NCBI GenBank assembly: GCA_026008535.1
Contig: BRKX01000004.1
Coordinates: 58,412,501-58,476,500, forward strand
Direction of reading: 5' to 3'
Origin: Perilla frutescens
Lineage: Eukaryota > Streptophyta > Magnoliopsida > Lamiales > Lamiaceae
DNA length: 64,000 nucleotides
Shown here: piece after piece, positions 10,605 through 21,915 of the stretch
Layout of the letters: each line of letters opens with the position of its first letter
How positions within the stretch are numbered: position 1 is the stretch's first letter
Position numbers and translations under genes: made by a program
Notes under the pieces: generated by a model
What the model saw: the letters and a program-made list of their open reading frames with translations, nothing else
Told to the model about the DNA's origin: nothing
Database searches by the model: none

Positions 10605-12357
10605 AATATCAAAAGTTACCTAATTATAATCCAAATAGGTTTCAAAACAGAATTTTAAATTTGGAAAGTATTTGAAGTGGGTCAAAATTTGAAGATTTAT
10701 TATTCTTGGAATTTTTGAAACTTAGGTGTTTATTTTGGCATAGATTTTTGATTAATATCAAAATTTTCAGATTTAATTATTTAGCGATTTTCAAAAATTA
10801 AGGAATTTTATTTGAGAAAGATTTTTGATAAATATCAAAATTTCCAGATTTATTCCTTATTTGATTTTTGAAAGTTTAAGATTGAATTTGATGGAAAATT
10901 ATAATTAATTTTCAAATTTTATCTTAAAGTGATTTTCGAAAATTTCAATTTAAATTGAAGATAATTTTCAAAAATGATCATGTATGGATATCATATGCAA
11001 TTTTATGTTTATCACTTAATTTTGATAGTTGTTGTATGTAGACGGTTTTTGTTTGCAGGTGATACCGACTATCATGGCTTTTTAATTTTGTGATGTGATG
11101 ATTTAATTTATGTTGAATGTGTGGTTGTTGATGGTCATATGCCGGTTTGGCTACGAGGTTTTTATCCATGAGAAAATCCATAGATTAGATTAGCATTTAT
11201 TTTATTATGTTGTTTTAATGTAATAGAAAAAATAAATTTTATATAGTGATGATTTCGAAAATCATCATAGCCTTAAGTTGTTTTTTTTATTCCTTTATTA
11301 TTCTAGATATATTAAGATTTTCCATAATTAAAATCTTTATCATATGGAAATTGAATATTTAAGATAATGATTATTTTATCCTAGTAGATTTGGATAAGGT
11401 AATTGATATCTTTGGATTTATTCAAATATGATAAGAAAATATTTAAATTTGGAATAGAAATCCTTATAGAATTAGATAAGGATCGAAATCTACTCAAGAA
11501 AGGAAAGTGGAGCAGCCCCAATCAAGGAAGGACGACATCCCGGACATGTCCTGAAACCCTAAATCAGCGTCAGGGTTTTGGCGAGACGCTTAGTGGTGGC
11601 GCGGATGATGTCCAGATTTCCGGAGCTGATTTTCCAAGATAATCTCATGAATGCAACATGAGAAATATGCCATGATAGCTGGTTTAAATTATTATGCTTA
11701 TTATGTTGCTGTTTGCATGTCATGGGTATTTATCATCTTATGTAATGTTCCTGCATGCTAATGAGATAAAATGAAAACCTCAAGTATAAATAACTAAGTG
11801 GGAGAGATTCATACCAAAGTATGTAGAAATCTAATCGGTCTCCATTAAATCTGGTTTAATTGAGAAGTGATGGGCATGCGCGTTGACATCGGTCTTCCTC
11901 CATATCGGATGTGTCATATCACAAATTTCTCTAGAAGTTAAATCTCCTTATATGGATAGTTGTAGAACACTATTAGAACTAACTAACTCCTCCATCTGGA
12001 GCAGTTGATTTCGAAATAGTGCTATTGGTGCAAAGATAATGATATTCACACTTAGATGTAATTTATTAATAAACGTCCACACTATCGTGGCTTATTAATT
12101 GGATGATTACATGACCGGGAATAATACCGACTATTAATTCATTTGTCAAAAGGAAACTTGACTGGAGGTTAATTAAAGGCTAATAACATGTTTAGAAATG
12201 AATTTCATAAACGTCCACACTATTGTGGCTTATGGGAATCATTTTTAAAATGTCGGTGGATATACATATAATTCTTTTTGAGGATTTCAATTATATGATT
12301 ATTCGAAAAGGTGTGACTATACTGCATGTTTACTTTTTCAGTTATTTCTATATTATC

Positions 12358-13151
12358 ATGGTACTCTCCAACTTGTCTTCTATTCTCAAAAGTTTTATAT
12401 CGGTGAAATACTAAAGACTGGATTCGAAACTTAAAACATTGTTTTAAACGGCTGAAGGTTTAATTGTACTTGATGAGGAATGTCATAAGAAACCAGTTGC
12501 GAATTCTGATGAAGTAGTGAGAACCTCTTATGGTGTAATCTCAAGAAACTCTTCGGACATTAGAATTACAAAATAAAATACATTGCCATGAAAAATCTAA
12601 TAAGCACCAAGATAGTCGATTCTCTTCCTGTAAGGGATCACGTTCTCTAGATGATAAATTGCTTATCAGAGATCGAAACCCTGGATGGTGAACAAGATAC
12701 CAAGTTTTAATCGACTTCGTGTTTAATAGTCTGTCCCTGAAGCTTAAATAGTTCTTTTTGAACTTTGGCATGATAAAGAATTATGTCACTTTATCAAGAA
12801 TGCTTGCTGATCTTCAGACAGCTGAGATGCTAGTGAAAAGTATCACAGAGATGCAAATGGCTGAGAGAAATGCATCTTCGGGTAAGAAGAGGAATGCATC
12901 TCAACCAAAGGAAGCGTGTAGGGCAATGAAGAGAATGACATAGTTACCTCAAAAGGACTTTAAGTCCAAAGGATATGTGCTTCAAGTACAATCAGCTGAG
13001 ACATTGTAAGTCTGAGTGTCCTCTCAAAAGGAAAGGTATCTCTCACTCTTTTGAGTGAAGATGAGATCACTATGTACATGTGCAATGCTATGGTAAAGTA
13101 GTGGCTACTGCAGTGGGAGACATAGATATATCTTTCAATAGTGATTGATAT
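12358..13151 (+). pseudogene. Co-B1 gag, internally deleted and shifted
   Basis: The start MVLSNLSSILK matches the start of Co-C3 gag. Between about 12525 and 12540 some 50 codons present in Co-C3 are missing, and the frame changes several times. Recognisable pieces are the region equivalent to LRQLFGHQN, VRDHVL and LAEIETLGG of Co-C3, the segment MLADLQTAEMLVKS (12758-12943 frame), and a damaged zinc knuckle near 12970-13020 in which the second Cys reads Tyr (CFKYNQLRHCKSEC). Directly after the knuckle, the protease active site DTGATDH of Co-C3 is absent and sequence resumes at the equivalent of NATKVAAVAVGD. Co-B2 shares both deletions. The sequence ends at the inversion junction ATTGATA (13144-13150). 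Confidence 0.8.
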
Positions 13152-15325
13152 CCATCTGCCAAATCTCATAATCCAAATGAGCGGCAATCGATAAGAGAAT
13201 CCGGATTGACTTAAGCATGGCTACTGATGAAAAAGTTTTCTCATAATCGATCCCTTCTTTCTGAGTGTACCCTTTCGCCATAAGTCTTGCCTTGAAGGTT
13301 TTAACATTCCCGTCAGGTCCTCTCTTGCATTTGTAGACCCACTTACACCTAATGGGTTTTACCCCATCTTGTAGTTCTACAAGCTCCCATACTTGATTGT
13401 GATCCATAGATCCAATCTCAGATTTCATTGCAGATTTCCAAGAATCTGCATCTTTGTCTTGGATTACTTCGTCGTAGGTCCTGGGATCTAATTCATTCAG
13501 TCCTTCAGGGAAATCTGAAGATTCACCCAAACCAATAAATCTGTCAGGTTGGCGTACAACTCTCCCACTATGACGAGGCATTTCTCATGTATCTGTGACA
13601 CGTTGTGCAGTGTCTTGTGGTACCTCTTCTTGTACTATTGGTGTAGGATTCGATCCTTCTTCTCTTAGCTCCTCAAGGATGATTTCACTTCTTGGTTTAT
13701 GGTTTATGACATAGTCTTCTTCTAAGAATCGAGCATTGGTGCTAACAATGATCTTCTAATCCTTAGGACTATAAAATAGACCACCTTTCATTCCCTTAGG
13801 ATATCCAACAAATAGCCTCACATCAGTACGAGGTGCCAACTTATCAATTTTCTTGTCCAACACGTGTGCTGGGCTACCCCAAATCCAAACATGTCCAAAA
13901 TTGGGCTTTTGTCCAGTCAAAAGTTCTATGGGCGTAGAAGGAACTGATTTCGATGGGACCAAGTTAAGAATGTAGGCTGCTGTTTCTAGGGCATATCCCC
14001 AGAATGAAATAGGCAACTCCAAATAACTCATCATCAATCTAACCATATCCAATAAGGTTCTGTTCGTTCTCTCCGTCACGCTATTCTGTTGTGGCGTTCC
14101 CGATGCAGTCAACTAGGATGTAATCCCATTCTCTGCTAAGTATTCCCTAAATTCACTTTAGAGGTACTCGCCCCTATGATCAGAATACAGTGACTTGATA
14201 CTTCTATCTGTATGTTTCTCCACTTCCGCCCTAAATTCCTTGAATTTATCAAAGCATTCGGTCTTGCGAAATAATAGGTAGATATATCCATATCTTGAGT
14301 GATCATCAATGAGTGTGATGAAATACTTATACTCTCCTCGAGCTTGAACTGACATAGGGCCACACAAGTCAGAGTGAATCAAATCTAATAGCCATTCGGA
14401 TCGATTTCCTTTTGATTTAAAAGGATGCTTGGTCATTTTCCCTTCCAAACAGGATTCACACAAAGGGAATGATTCTAGGACCAATGAAGACAGAAGTCCA
14501 TCGTTTACTAGCCTTTGAATCCTCTTAAGGTTGATATGGCCTAGCCTTAGATGCCAAAGATAGGTTAGATTCAATTCTGAAAGTTCTTTCCTTTTATTAG
14601 GGTTTGTGATCGATGTATTCAGTAATTGCTTTTGCGTAGTGTTTTGCATAGGATTAAGTAAATAAAGATGTCCATCGAATGTGCCAAAATAGATAAAACG
14701 TTTACCACAAAAGATAACAACCTTGTTATCAAAATAAATAGAATATCCATTCATAAAAAGTTTAGAAACTGAAATCAAGTTTCGCCTAAAACCAGGCACA
14801 TAAAGACAATGCTTTAAAACTAAATTCCTATCACTACTAAAAGATAAGGTAATGTCTTCCACTGCAATAGCCGCCACTTTCATAGCATTGCCCATGTAGA
14901 CGATGATCTCCCCATCACTTAGCTTTATTTTTACCAGAAACCCCTATAAAGACATGCAAACATGATCAGTAGCTCTAGTATCTACTACCCATGACTAAGT
15001 AGAACAAGTTGCTAAACATGTTTCAACAGCAAAAGTGTGGGACATACTCTTCTTCTTCTTGTTCGGACACACCGCCTTCCAGTGACCTGGCTGGCCGCAC
15101 TTGAAGCACTTTGTCTTTGGCTTAAATTCCTCAGGAGGAATCTTTGTCTTGGGCTTGTTCACCTTAAGCGTCCCCTCTTCAGCTGTCTTAGACATTTTTC
15201 TCTTCTTCTTTTTAGCACCGGAAGAAGACGCCCTATTTTCAGCTAGGTGTGCATCTGGATTTCCCTTCTGAAGTAACTCAGCCGCCTAAAGATCCATGAG
15301 CAGTTCTGATAAGATAACGTCATAT
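13145..15325 (-). pseudogene. Co-C2 gag-integrase-RT fragment
   Basis: Minus-strand copia polyprotein closely matching Co-C3. In coding order it has the end of gag with an intact zinc knuckle CFKCGQPGHWKAVC (about 15060-15110), a damaged protease region (stops near 14990), GAG-pre-integrase (YLWHLRLGHI and CESCLEGK), the integrase core (HSDLCGPM, SDHRGEYL, and the Glu in TERTNRTLL near 14070), and the start of RT (CKWVYKCKRG, AKGYTQKEGIDYEKTFS). Frames at 14995-15195, 14158-14895, 13756-14112 and 13135-13581 are joined by stops and shifts. RT is cut off at WQMDI by the inversion junction; the YVDD box and RNase H are missing. On the 5' side, gag is fused to the LTR by a deletion with GTCATAT microhomology at 15319-15325. 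Confidence 0.88.
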
Positions 15326-16224
15326 TGGGATACAACAGGAATCTAGAAGAATATTAAATTGGCCTCCTAATTTCCAAAATCCAACAAACTTAGGATATAA
15401 TTAAATAAATTAAGTATTATTTTTATTCCACTAAAGAAATAATACTGACCTACCAATTTAATACATATTTCTGAATATGCTTTCTCCTTTAGTTCAGCCA
15501 TTCCCCGTGTTTAAGATCTAATGTTCATCAATTAATTATGTAAGTCTCTGACAGCTATAATTAATTAATATCTAAAACCTTGAGTAGTACCACACAAGAT
15601 TATTCATGTGCGGAATAAATTCCACCTGTAGGGTTTCAACATGAACTTGTGTTTTCTCAAGGGAACATCATTCACCTGGCGCACCAGGACACGGTGCTTA
15701 TATATATTGCATGACACATCATATATACAAATGCTATTACCCAAGATATCGAATATATTCATCCTACTAAAGAATCTCACCCATTGATAAATCTAAGCAA
15801 TCAACAAAGCATATACATGTTCGCCAATAAATATAAGTTAAGAACCCAAACTCTGTGGATCTTTATTCTCTCACTAATAGGGTCAGAGTAGAGAATAGTA
15901 TTCTTTCGTGATCATCCTCAATACACTAACACGTGTATTAGAATAATCAATTAGTCAAGACAAACTAATTATCAGATTATTCTACGTTCTACCAATGGTG
16001 TATTCATGACCATCTAAGTCGTAAGCCTTTTAATACAATAGAAGGATCTGATGATATGATCTTGCCGTGTGTTCACCCACACCATATCATCTACAATGTA
16101 AGTATATTGAATATGCATAAATAATAATGTAAATGCAAACAGTGACTGCAATAAGATTCAATATATATCATCATATCATCAGAAAAGTATACAAGGATAA
16201 GTCTTCCAGTATACAAAACTAACA
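15319..16224 (-). repeat. Partial 5' LTR of Co-C2
   Basis: On the minus strand this starts TGTTAGTTTTGTATACTGG at 16224 and matches Co-C3 LTRs until CCCAATATGAC, where it is joined directly to gag. The missing pieces are the last third of the LTR, the PBS, the leader and the front of gag. It carries the CCTGGCGCACCAGG hairpin near 15678. Confidence 0.85.
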
Positions 16225-16255
16225 GGTGGGGTGAGGCCGGGTAGGGAAGCCCGCC
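16225..16255. other. 31-bp GC-rich remnant between two LTR ends
   Basis: The bases from GGTGGGGTGAGGCC to AAGCCCGCC lie between the outer end of the Co-C2 LTR and the outer end of the Gy-A1 3' LTR. In original orientation this is the DNA immediately downstream of the Gy-A1 insertion. It starts with GGCGG, matching (4 of 5) the GGTGG in front of the Gy-A1 5' LTR at 1206-1210. Confidence 0.5.
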
Positions 16256-17245
16256 TGTTCGGTATTTATTTTCACCTAAACTACAAGTGAACAGCGAGGC
16301 TTATAAGACAGCGGTAAATAAGGTCGTATCCACAGAGATTTAATAATTAATCTGCTAGTTATCTAATTCAACCTCTCACAATTATCTAGACGACTGAAAA
16401 TGATTGAATTTCACTTATCTAAAAAACTAAGAATAAGAAATGAACTAAATTGCCAAAGCAGAAATTAACACAGATAAATCAAACTGTGAATAAAAGACGT
16501 ATTCTAGGATTGATTAGTCATCAACTAATCCATTCATTTAATCATTTCATTCTTATGCCTATATTGGGACTTAAATTGTGCTAGAGTAACCACTAATTCA
16601 TCCTAAATCTTCTCTCGAAGTGCCTAGGGAGTAGATTACAAAACTAGTATTAACGTATTTGTTCAATACCTAGCATGCAACTCCAAATGGCTCCTAAGGT
16701 CTATTGTTCTCTCAATTAACCTCAACTCTCTCAAGTGTTATAAATTAACAAGTTACTTATTCCAGATCACATGTTAAAACTCCTCTCTTGATTTATGAAT
16801 TAACACATCAAATTCTACTATTTAGTGATCAGGTAAATAATACAGATAAACACGAGAATAAGCAAAACACAACAAAGTCATAGGCATAAGAAATCAACAG
16901 ATTAAATGAACTTCATAATTTGAATCATAAACAACCCTAGAATACTAGGGTTTTAGCTATCCATAATAATATAAATAACCAAAATCATCCACAAAGAAAA
17001 CAGGAAAAATTCTAGGAACAAAAAAAATAAAATCCGGAAGGTTTAATTTGCCTCTAACCTTGAAAGCTCTTGAATCCTTTGGTCTTGTTCTTCGCGTCTG
17101 TTTTTCTCTACAGCTAACCTCTGGTGGCAATTTTTTGGGTAGGTGGAATTGTGTGTATTTTCGTCCATTGAAATCCTTAAATACCAAGTGAAGAAAAGCC
17201 CAAAAATAGGTCAAAAATTGGACAGGCCCGCTCGACTCGTGACCA
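16256..17245 (-). repeat. Partial 3' LTR of Gy-A1 (inverted)
   Basis: Reversed Gy-A LTR beginning at its outer end TGTTCGGTATTTATTTTCAC and matching 29858-31348 until the CTCGACTCGTGACCA motif in the GC-rich part. The first roughly 500 bp of the LTR and the polypurine tract are deleted, fusing LTR to internal sequence at 17245/17246. It belongs to the same element as 1211-6406, as shown by the near-matching flanks and the shared Co-B1 insertion. Confidence 0.85.
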
Positions 17246-18374
17246 AGGTTAGGAATATTTGGCTCAAGTGACTCAACAATTGCAAAATAATCCACCACTT
17301 TTACTTTCTACTCCCAACTACTTTTCACATTCAAACACTAGTTGGAATTTTTCCAACTTCCTCCTATACATCCTTAAATCATCCATATATTCTTTCAACT
17401 CATTGACCTTTGGTTTCTTTTCTTTATTTCTTTTTATTGGCACTACTTTTTTTTCTTTTGTGCTCTTTTCACTTTTTTTCTTCTTTTCGACACTCACATA
17501 GCACTTTTGTTTTTTTTTCTTCGCACCAACAAAAACCAACAATTATCACCATTTTTTCTTCATCCCAACTCCAAAACTCCTTACCCTTCTTCCTATTTCT
17601 CCATGAGAATCAACAAATTAATCCCAAATAAGCTTTCAAAGAAAAAGCATTTAGGCACAATAGGGCTCACAAAGGAATTAAATAAATTTAGGACAGTGTA
17701 TGGGGTAAATGGTTAAAGAAAAGATGGCCAATTATCATCTCTTACTTAGATCACACAACTCAATATCAAGCAAGACGGTATGCAAGCTCTATAGAAATAA
17801 GTGTACAGACAACCAACACACAAGAACAAAAATTAAGACAATAGTCTTATAGGCTCAAAATTCTCACAGCTCAACATTGGACAAAATAAAGCTCGAAAAT
17901 CTCTAAAACACATGCTCATTCAAATCATGTTATACATGCTCAAATTATTCCCAATTAAATATCTCAATCATACACACTAAACCATAAACTATAAAGCATA
18001 TATCATCAAAATCCCAAGTAAAATTCAAGACCAAACAAAATTGAAATTTTTCAAAAATTCCGGGAAAATGAAAACAAAAATTCTAGACACCACAAGCATA
18101 CATCCCCCAAACTTATTGAAATCCACGGGATGGAATAAGTTTGTAAAAAAGCATGAGGGTGTCGTCGACCACTTACAATGATCAAATGGATGTCCGTTTG
18201 GGTTTAATGTCCTCCCCCAAACTTGTCAAAAGACAAGTTGGTTAATTTGCTATCCCCCATATTCCAGCATTCATCCGTTCTTTACCTGCACGGGTTGCCT
18301 CCCAACAAGCGTTGTATTTAATGTTGACAGTCAGACGAATTTGGGAACTCAAGTTCGCATAAGCGGGAAAACTG
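17246..18374 (-). other. Gy-A1 3' internal region (non-coding, inverted)
   Basis: Reverse-complement counterpart of 28255-29460 in Gy-A2. On the minus strand it starts at CAGTTTTCCCGCTTATGCG next to the Co-B1 LTR, passes TTGTTGGGAGGCAACCCG (a motif that usually follows the integrase gene in Athila-type elements), and ends at the deletion junction with the LTR. The plus-strand Phe/Ser/Leu-rich frames at 17259-17716 come from pyrimidine-rich composition and are not genes. Confidence 0.75.
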
Positions 18375-19209
18375 TGTTGAGTTTTTCTCGAATTGTACCC
18401 CACAGGATCTATTTAGATGCCATTAATTCTAACTCATGTAAATCATAATTTTATGTGTGACATTAATTATCCTATGTTGAATTAACATGAAAGTTTCAAT
18501 TTCGAATCTATTGCAGCGGAATAAAATAGAATCTATCGAAATCAGTACTTACAAACTTTGTCGGGTTGCTCACGGGATTAAAGGTCTAATCCCATTGTTG
18601 ATGGAGAACACATGATCATGGCAAACCTTCATGGTGTTCGAAATCTCACAGCACCAATATTCTACTTCTTGATCTTCTGCTGTATTCCCGGACCTTGTTT
18701 AGATGCAGGGTGGGCTGCAGACTACTAAACGGTTGTGGAAACTCTAGGAATCAAGAAAGCACTTAGAGGGGCTGTATAGATGTGTATTTTCCTAATAATT
18801 GTCATGGCCCCCCTCCCTTATTATAGGGGAGGGGACGAAAATTAACTCTCCAAACCCTATTGGGCTTGGGCCTCCAACTCTTGTTCCATTCCGAGTCCAC
18901 TTAGATCATATTGGGCTACAACAAGGATCTAGAAGAATATTAAATTGACCTACTAATTTATTTAATTTCTAATATCCATGACATGGATATAAATAAATAA
19001 ATAAAGTATTATTTTTATTCCACTAAAGAAATAATACTGACCTACCAATTTAATACATCTCCTTTAGTTCAGCAATTCCCCATGTTTAAGATATAATGTC
19101 CATTAATTAATTATGTAAGCTTCTGACAGCTATAATCAATTAATATCTTGTTCCTTGAGTAGTACCGCACGATTTCTGTATCATGTAAAGAATAAACACT
19201 ACTAGAAAA

Positions 19210-19500
19210 ACGCTCATAGACTACACTATTAAGACTACGGTTTTTTGAAAAAACCGTAGTCTATTGGTTTTAGACTACAGTTTTTTCAAAAACCGTAGTC
19301 TATGTGTGTGTCTACGTTCCTTAAGACAGCGGTTTTCCAAAATACCGTACTCTATGTGCGTCTTAAGACTACGGTAGTTTATAACCGAAGTCTATGTACG
19401 TGTATTTGATTTCTTAAGACTACGTTAATTTGAAAACTGTAGTTTATGAGCATGACTCTAGTTTCTTAAGACTACAGTGGTTTTTGATCCGTAGTCTATA
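19210..19500. repeat. CACTA left subterminal repeats
   Basis: At least five diverged copies of a hairpin unit with TTAAGACTACGGTTTT followed by AAACCGTAGTCTATG. Each copy is itself an inverted repeat, for example GACTACGG with CCGTAGTC around 19233-19260. Clustered 10-20-bp motifs at CACTA ends are known transposase-binding sites; that role here is inference. Confidence 0.8.
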
Positions 19501-20133
19501 TGTGTAAAAAAATTAAAATTATATTAGGAAAATAGAAAACTGAAATTATCAAAATATCTATTATTTATTTTATTCATTAAAAAAATGAAAAAATAGTAAT
19601 TAAGAAGATAAATTATAAAAATATTTAGGATGATAAAATTTTATATAAAATAAAAATTTATAGGATGCTAACTTTGAGATTCAAACCATGGACCTATTGA
19701 GAGTAAAGAAATAACTTAACCTAACTTCACCAAAGATTTAATTGATATTTAAAATGCTTCATTTATAGATATATTGTTATTAGCATGATATCTTCTAGGA
19801 TACATAGAACATAACCCAACTCGCGCAAACCCTAAGTTTAGTTTTCCCCATTTCTTCGTTAGTTTCAGCGCCATCCCTCGACCTAAGGTTTCAGCGCAGT
19901 CACCTCTCCAGCGCGCCATCTCTCCGCCGCCAAGCAAGGGAACAATCCGCATTTGTGTTAATTGGTGAAGTACTTGGGATATTTTAGTTTCCTTAACGGC
20001 GGAGCTCCGCCACTGATGAGCATCTGTGGAGGCGCGTGGCTTTTTATGGCTCTCTAACAATACAAGGAACATAAATCTGAGGTACAAAAATCAATTCACT
20101 TCAAAATTTTCAGATGCGCGAGCCCTAACCGAC

Positions 20134-20648
20134 ATGAATCACAAGAAGAAGGAGAAAAGCAACAGCGAGCAGCAACAATTCGAATTCTGCGAGGTTTGTA
20201 GATTAAACCACAACCGTGGCCGCTGCCACAATTATTTGCCCAGCCACAAAAATTCACTGTCGGACCTCCTCTCGCGCTTCCAATTGAAGATTTCGATGTC
20301 AAATTCTTCCTCAAAACTCCGATGCCTATCCTCCCGGAGCACGCTCAGAAGCGTCTCTGGTGTATCTTCTGCAATTGCGATATTCTCGAGCTCGATAGCC
20401 AATTCACTTGGTCGGTAACTCTCAATAATTTTGCGGTGTTCATTGCTTTGGTTTTCCGTGGTGGTTACTGATGTTGCAGCTGCTGTTATTTTTTATTTTT
20501 TTATGCGTTTGAGGTTATCAGTAGTAATGCAGTCGAGCATTTGGCCAGCGAGGAGCACTGGAAGAGAGTGAAGGGGTTTCTGTGGAAATACGGAGGTGGA
20601 ATAGACCGTGTTGATTTGTTTCGCATTGTTGAGGCGGATTATGCCAAG
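20134..20648 (+). pseudogene. TTL: Captured TITAN-like (CENATAC/CCDC84 family) gene fragment, two exons
   Basis: Exon 1 starts MNHKKKEKSN and contains the N-terminal zinc-finger segment FCEVCRLNHNRGRCHNYLPS, then SLSDLLSRFQLKIS. A one-base deletion near 20294 shifts the frame; the next frame reads DVKFFLKTPMPILPEHAQ, LWCIFCNCDILELDSQF. The intron 20411-20521 has GT...AG ends, and joining exon 1 to exon 2 (20522-20648) gives phase-correct coding: NAVEHLASEEHWKRVKGF, LWKYGGGIDRVDLFRI, VEADYAK. This order matches the plant TITAN-like protein, an orthologue of animal CENATAC/CCDC84, linked to minor-intron splicing. The His pair in EHLASEEH completes a second zinc-binding set with CIFC. A further splice-flanked open stretch at about 20790-20878 (GRIQPHIEGTRSLEAARK) may be another exon of unknown origin. 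The rest of the gene is absent. Identification is from memory of the family. Confidence 0.75.
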
Positions 20649-21866
20649 GTAAAAGAAGATCGGGTATTTTAGTTTCCTTAATTTTGATTTTGTGGTGGAA
20701 ATGATTTGTTAATTGGGATATCTTGAAGCAATTGTGTTAATTGCTGGAACTAGGGAAGAACCATGTTCGGGAAGTGGTGATTAGTGCATGATTGGTCGAA
20801 TTCAACCTCACATAGAGGGCACTCGATCTCTGGAAGCAGCAAGAAAGCGGATTGATTATTCTCAATTTTCTTGTAGAGGTAATATTTAGGCATTTAAATT
20901 TATTTGTTAGACATTTTTCTATGCGCGCATATTTACTTGGTTGAACCTCAATTTGAATCGTTCAGCTCTGATTTTATATTTGAGTGGGATTGTATATGTC
21001 CTGGAAGAATAATTATTGATTGTTTAGTTTGTTTCTGCGATTTAAGACTTAGCAGCTAGTAGGAGTATTGTTTTGATGAAGGTAAAAAACTGAATTTGGA
21101 GTGGATGTTATTGTGTCAGTACATGTAAGCTTCTCAGTGTTTGGTAATCGCTGGAAGAAATATATTTGTAGGAAGATGTTTATGGCTTCGATATATTCTC
21201 TGTTGGCTTGTAATTTTCTAGGTTGACTTTAAGGTTCCTCGATTTTCATTATAGATATTATCTTGACATTTACTGTCAGTCAATTAGGCGACATTTGGAT
21301 ATTATTGAGTACCTATTCAATCTAATTAATGAGATTCAAATCTATTTGAACCAAGAGATTAGTAGGTAAAGCAAAGGTAAACTAGTTTAATGTTATTGAT
21401 GTGAGAATAATAGAGATTGGTTTCAGTGGAGATCATACTATCAATTGGTTGACCTTAGAGTTGAGATCATACTAGTGAGCTTACTTGCGTCGTCTCAATG
21501 AATATGATATGTCATGCTCCAATATCAAAGATATCTTTTACTATTCTGTTATGGAGACTGAAAGTTCTCATTTTATAAGGTAATATTTTGGTGAGCATTT
21601 TATATATTGTGTTATATCATGAAAAGACCTATGGATACCCTATGTTATATCATTTTAGTCAGGTCATTATTGTGTCATATGGTAAATCGATGTGCCCAGG
21701 GTCTGTATGTTCTGAGTTTTGCAAGCTTGATTGGGTATCTGTTAAAGTAAATTTTCTGCTTACTTTCAGTTTCTAATGCATGAATAATAAAAAAATGAAA
21801 AGGAAAAAACTGAGCTCATAGCGTGTAACCTTAAATTCATTTTTTATTGATGTCTAGAGAACCTAA

Positions 21867-21915
<49 letters not shown>

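Larger units (their letters stand above)
7873..12357 (+). other. Co-B1 5' leader, repeat-rich, non-coding
   Basis: The leader between PBS and gag is about 2.7 kb after removing the solo LTR 8829-10604 and its duplicated 5 bp. It consists largely of diverged repeats of an AT-rich unit containing TTTTGATTAATATCAAAATT-like inverted repeats (for example 8360-8830 and 10605-10980). A stretch near 8453-8520 reappears at 10605-10670, so part of the leader was internally duplicated. At 12077-12090 and 12215-12228 are the paired CCACACTATCGTGG-type motifs shared with Co-B2 and Co-C3. No coding sequence is convincing; the short frame at 11403-11642 carries no recognised domain. Confidence 0.7.

Noticed and set aside
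17259..17716. Several overlapping Phe/Leu/Ser-rich frames that look like membrane segments
   Set aside because: They are in the pyrimidine-rich 3' region of Gy-A; the same region in Gy-A2 does not keep the frame.
19749..20087. 112-residue minus-strand frame next to the captured exons
   Set aside because: No domain; it is probably the opposite strand of the captured gene's 5' region.
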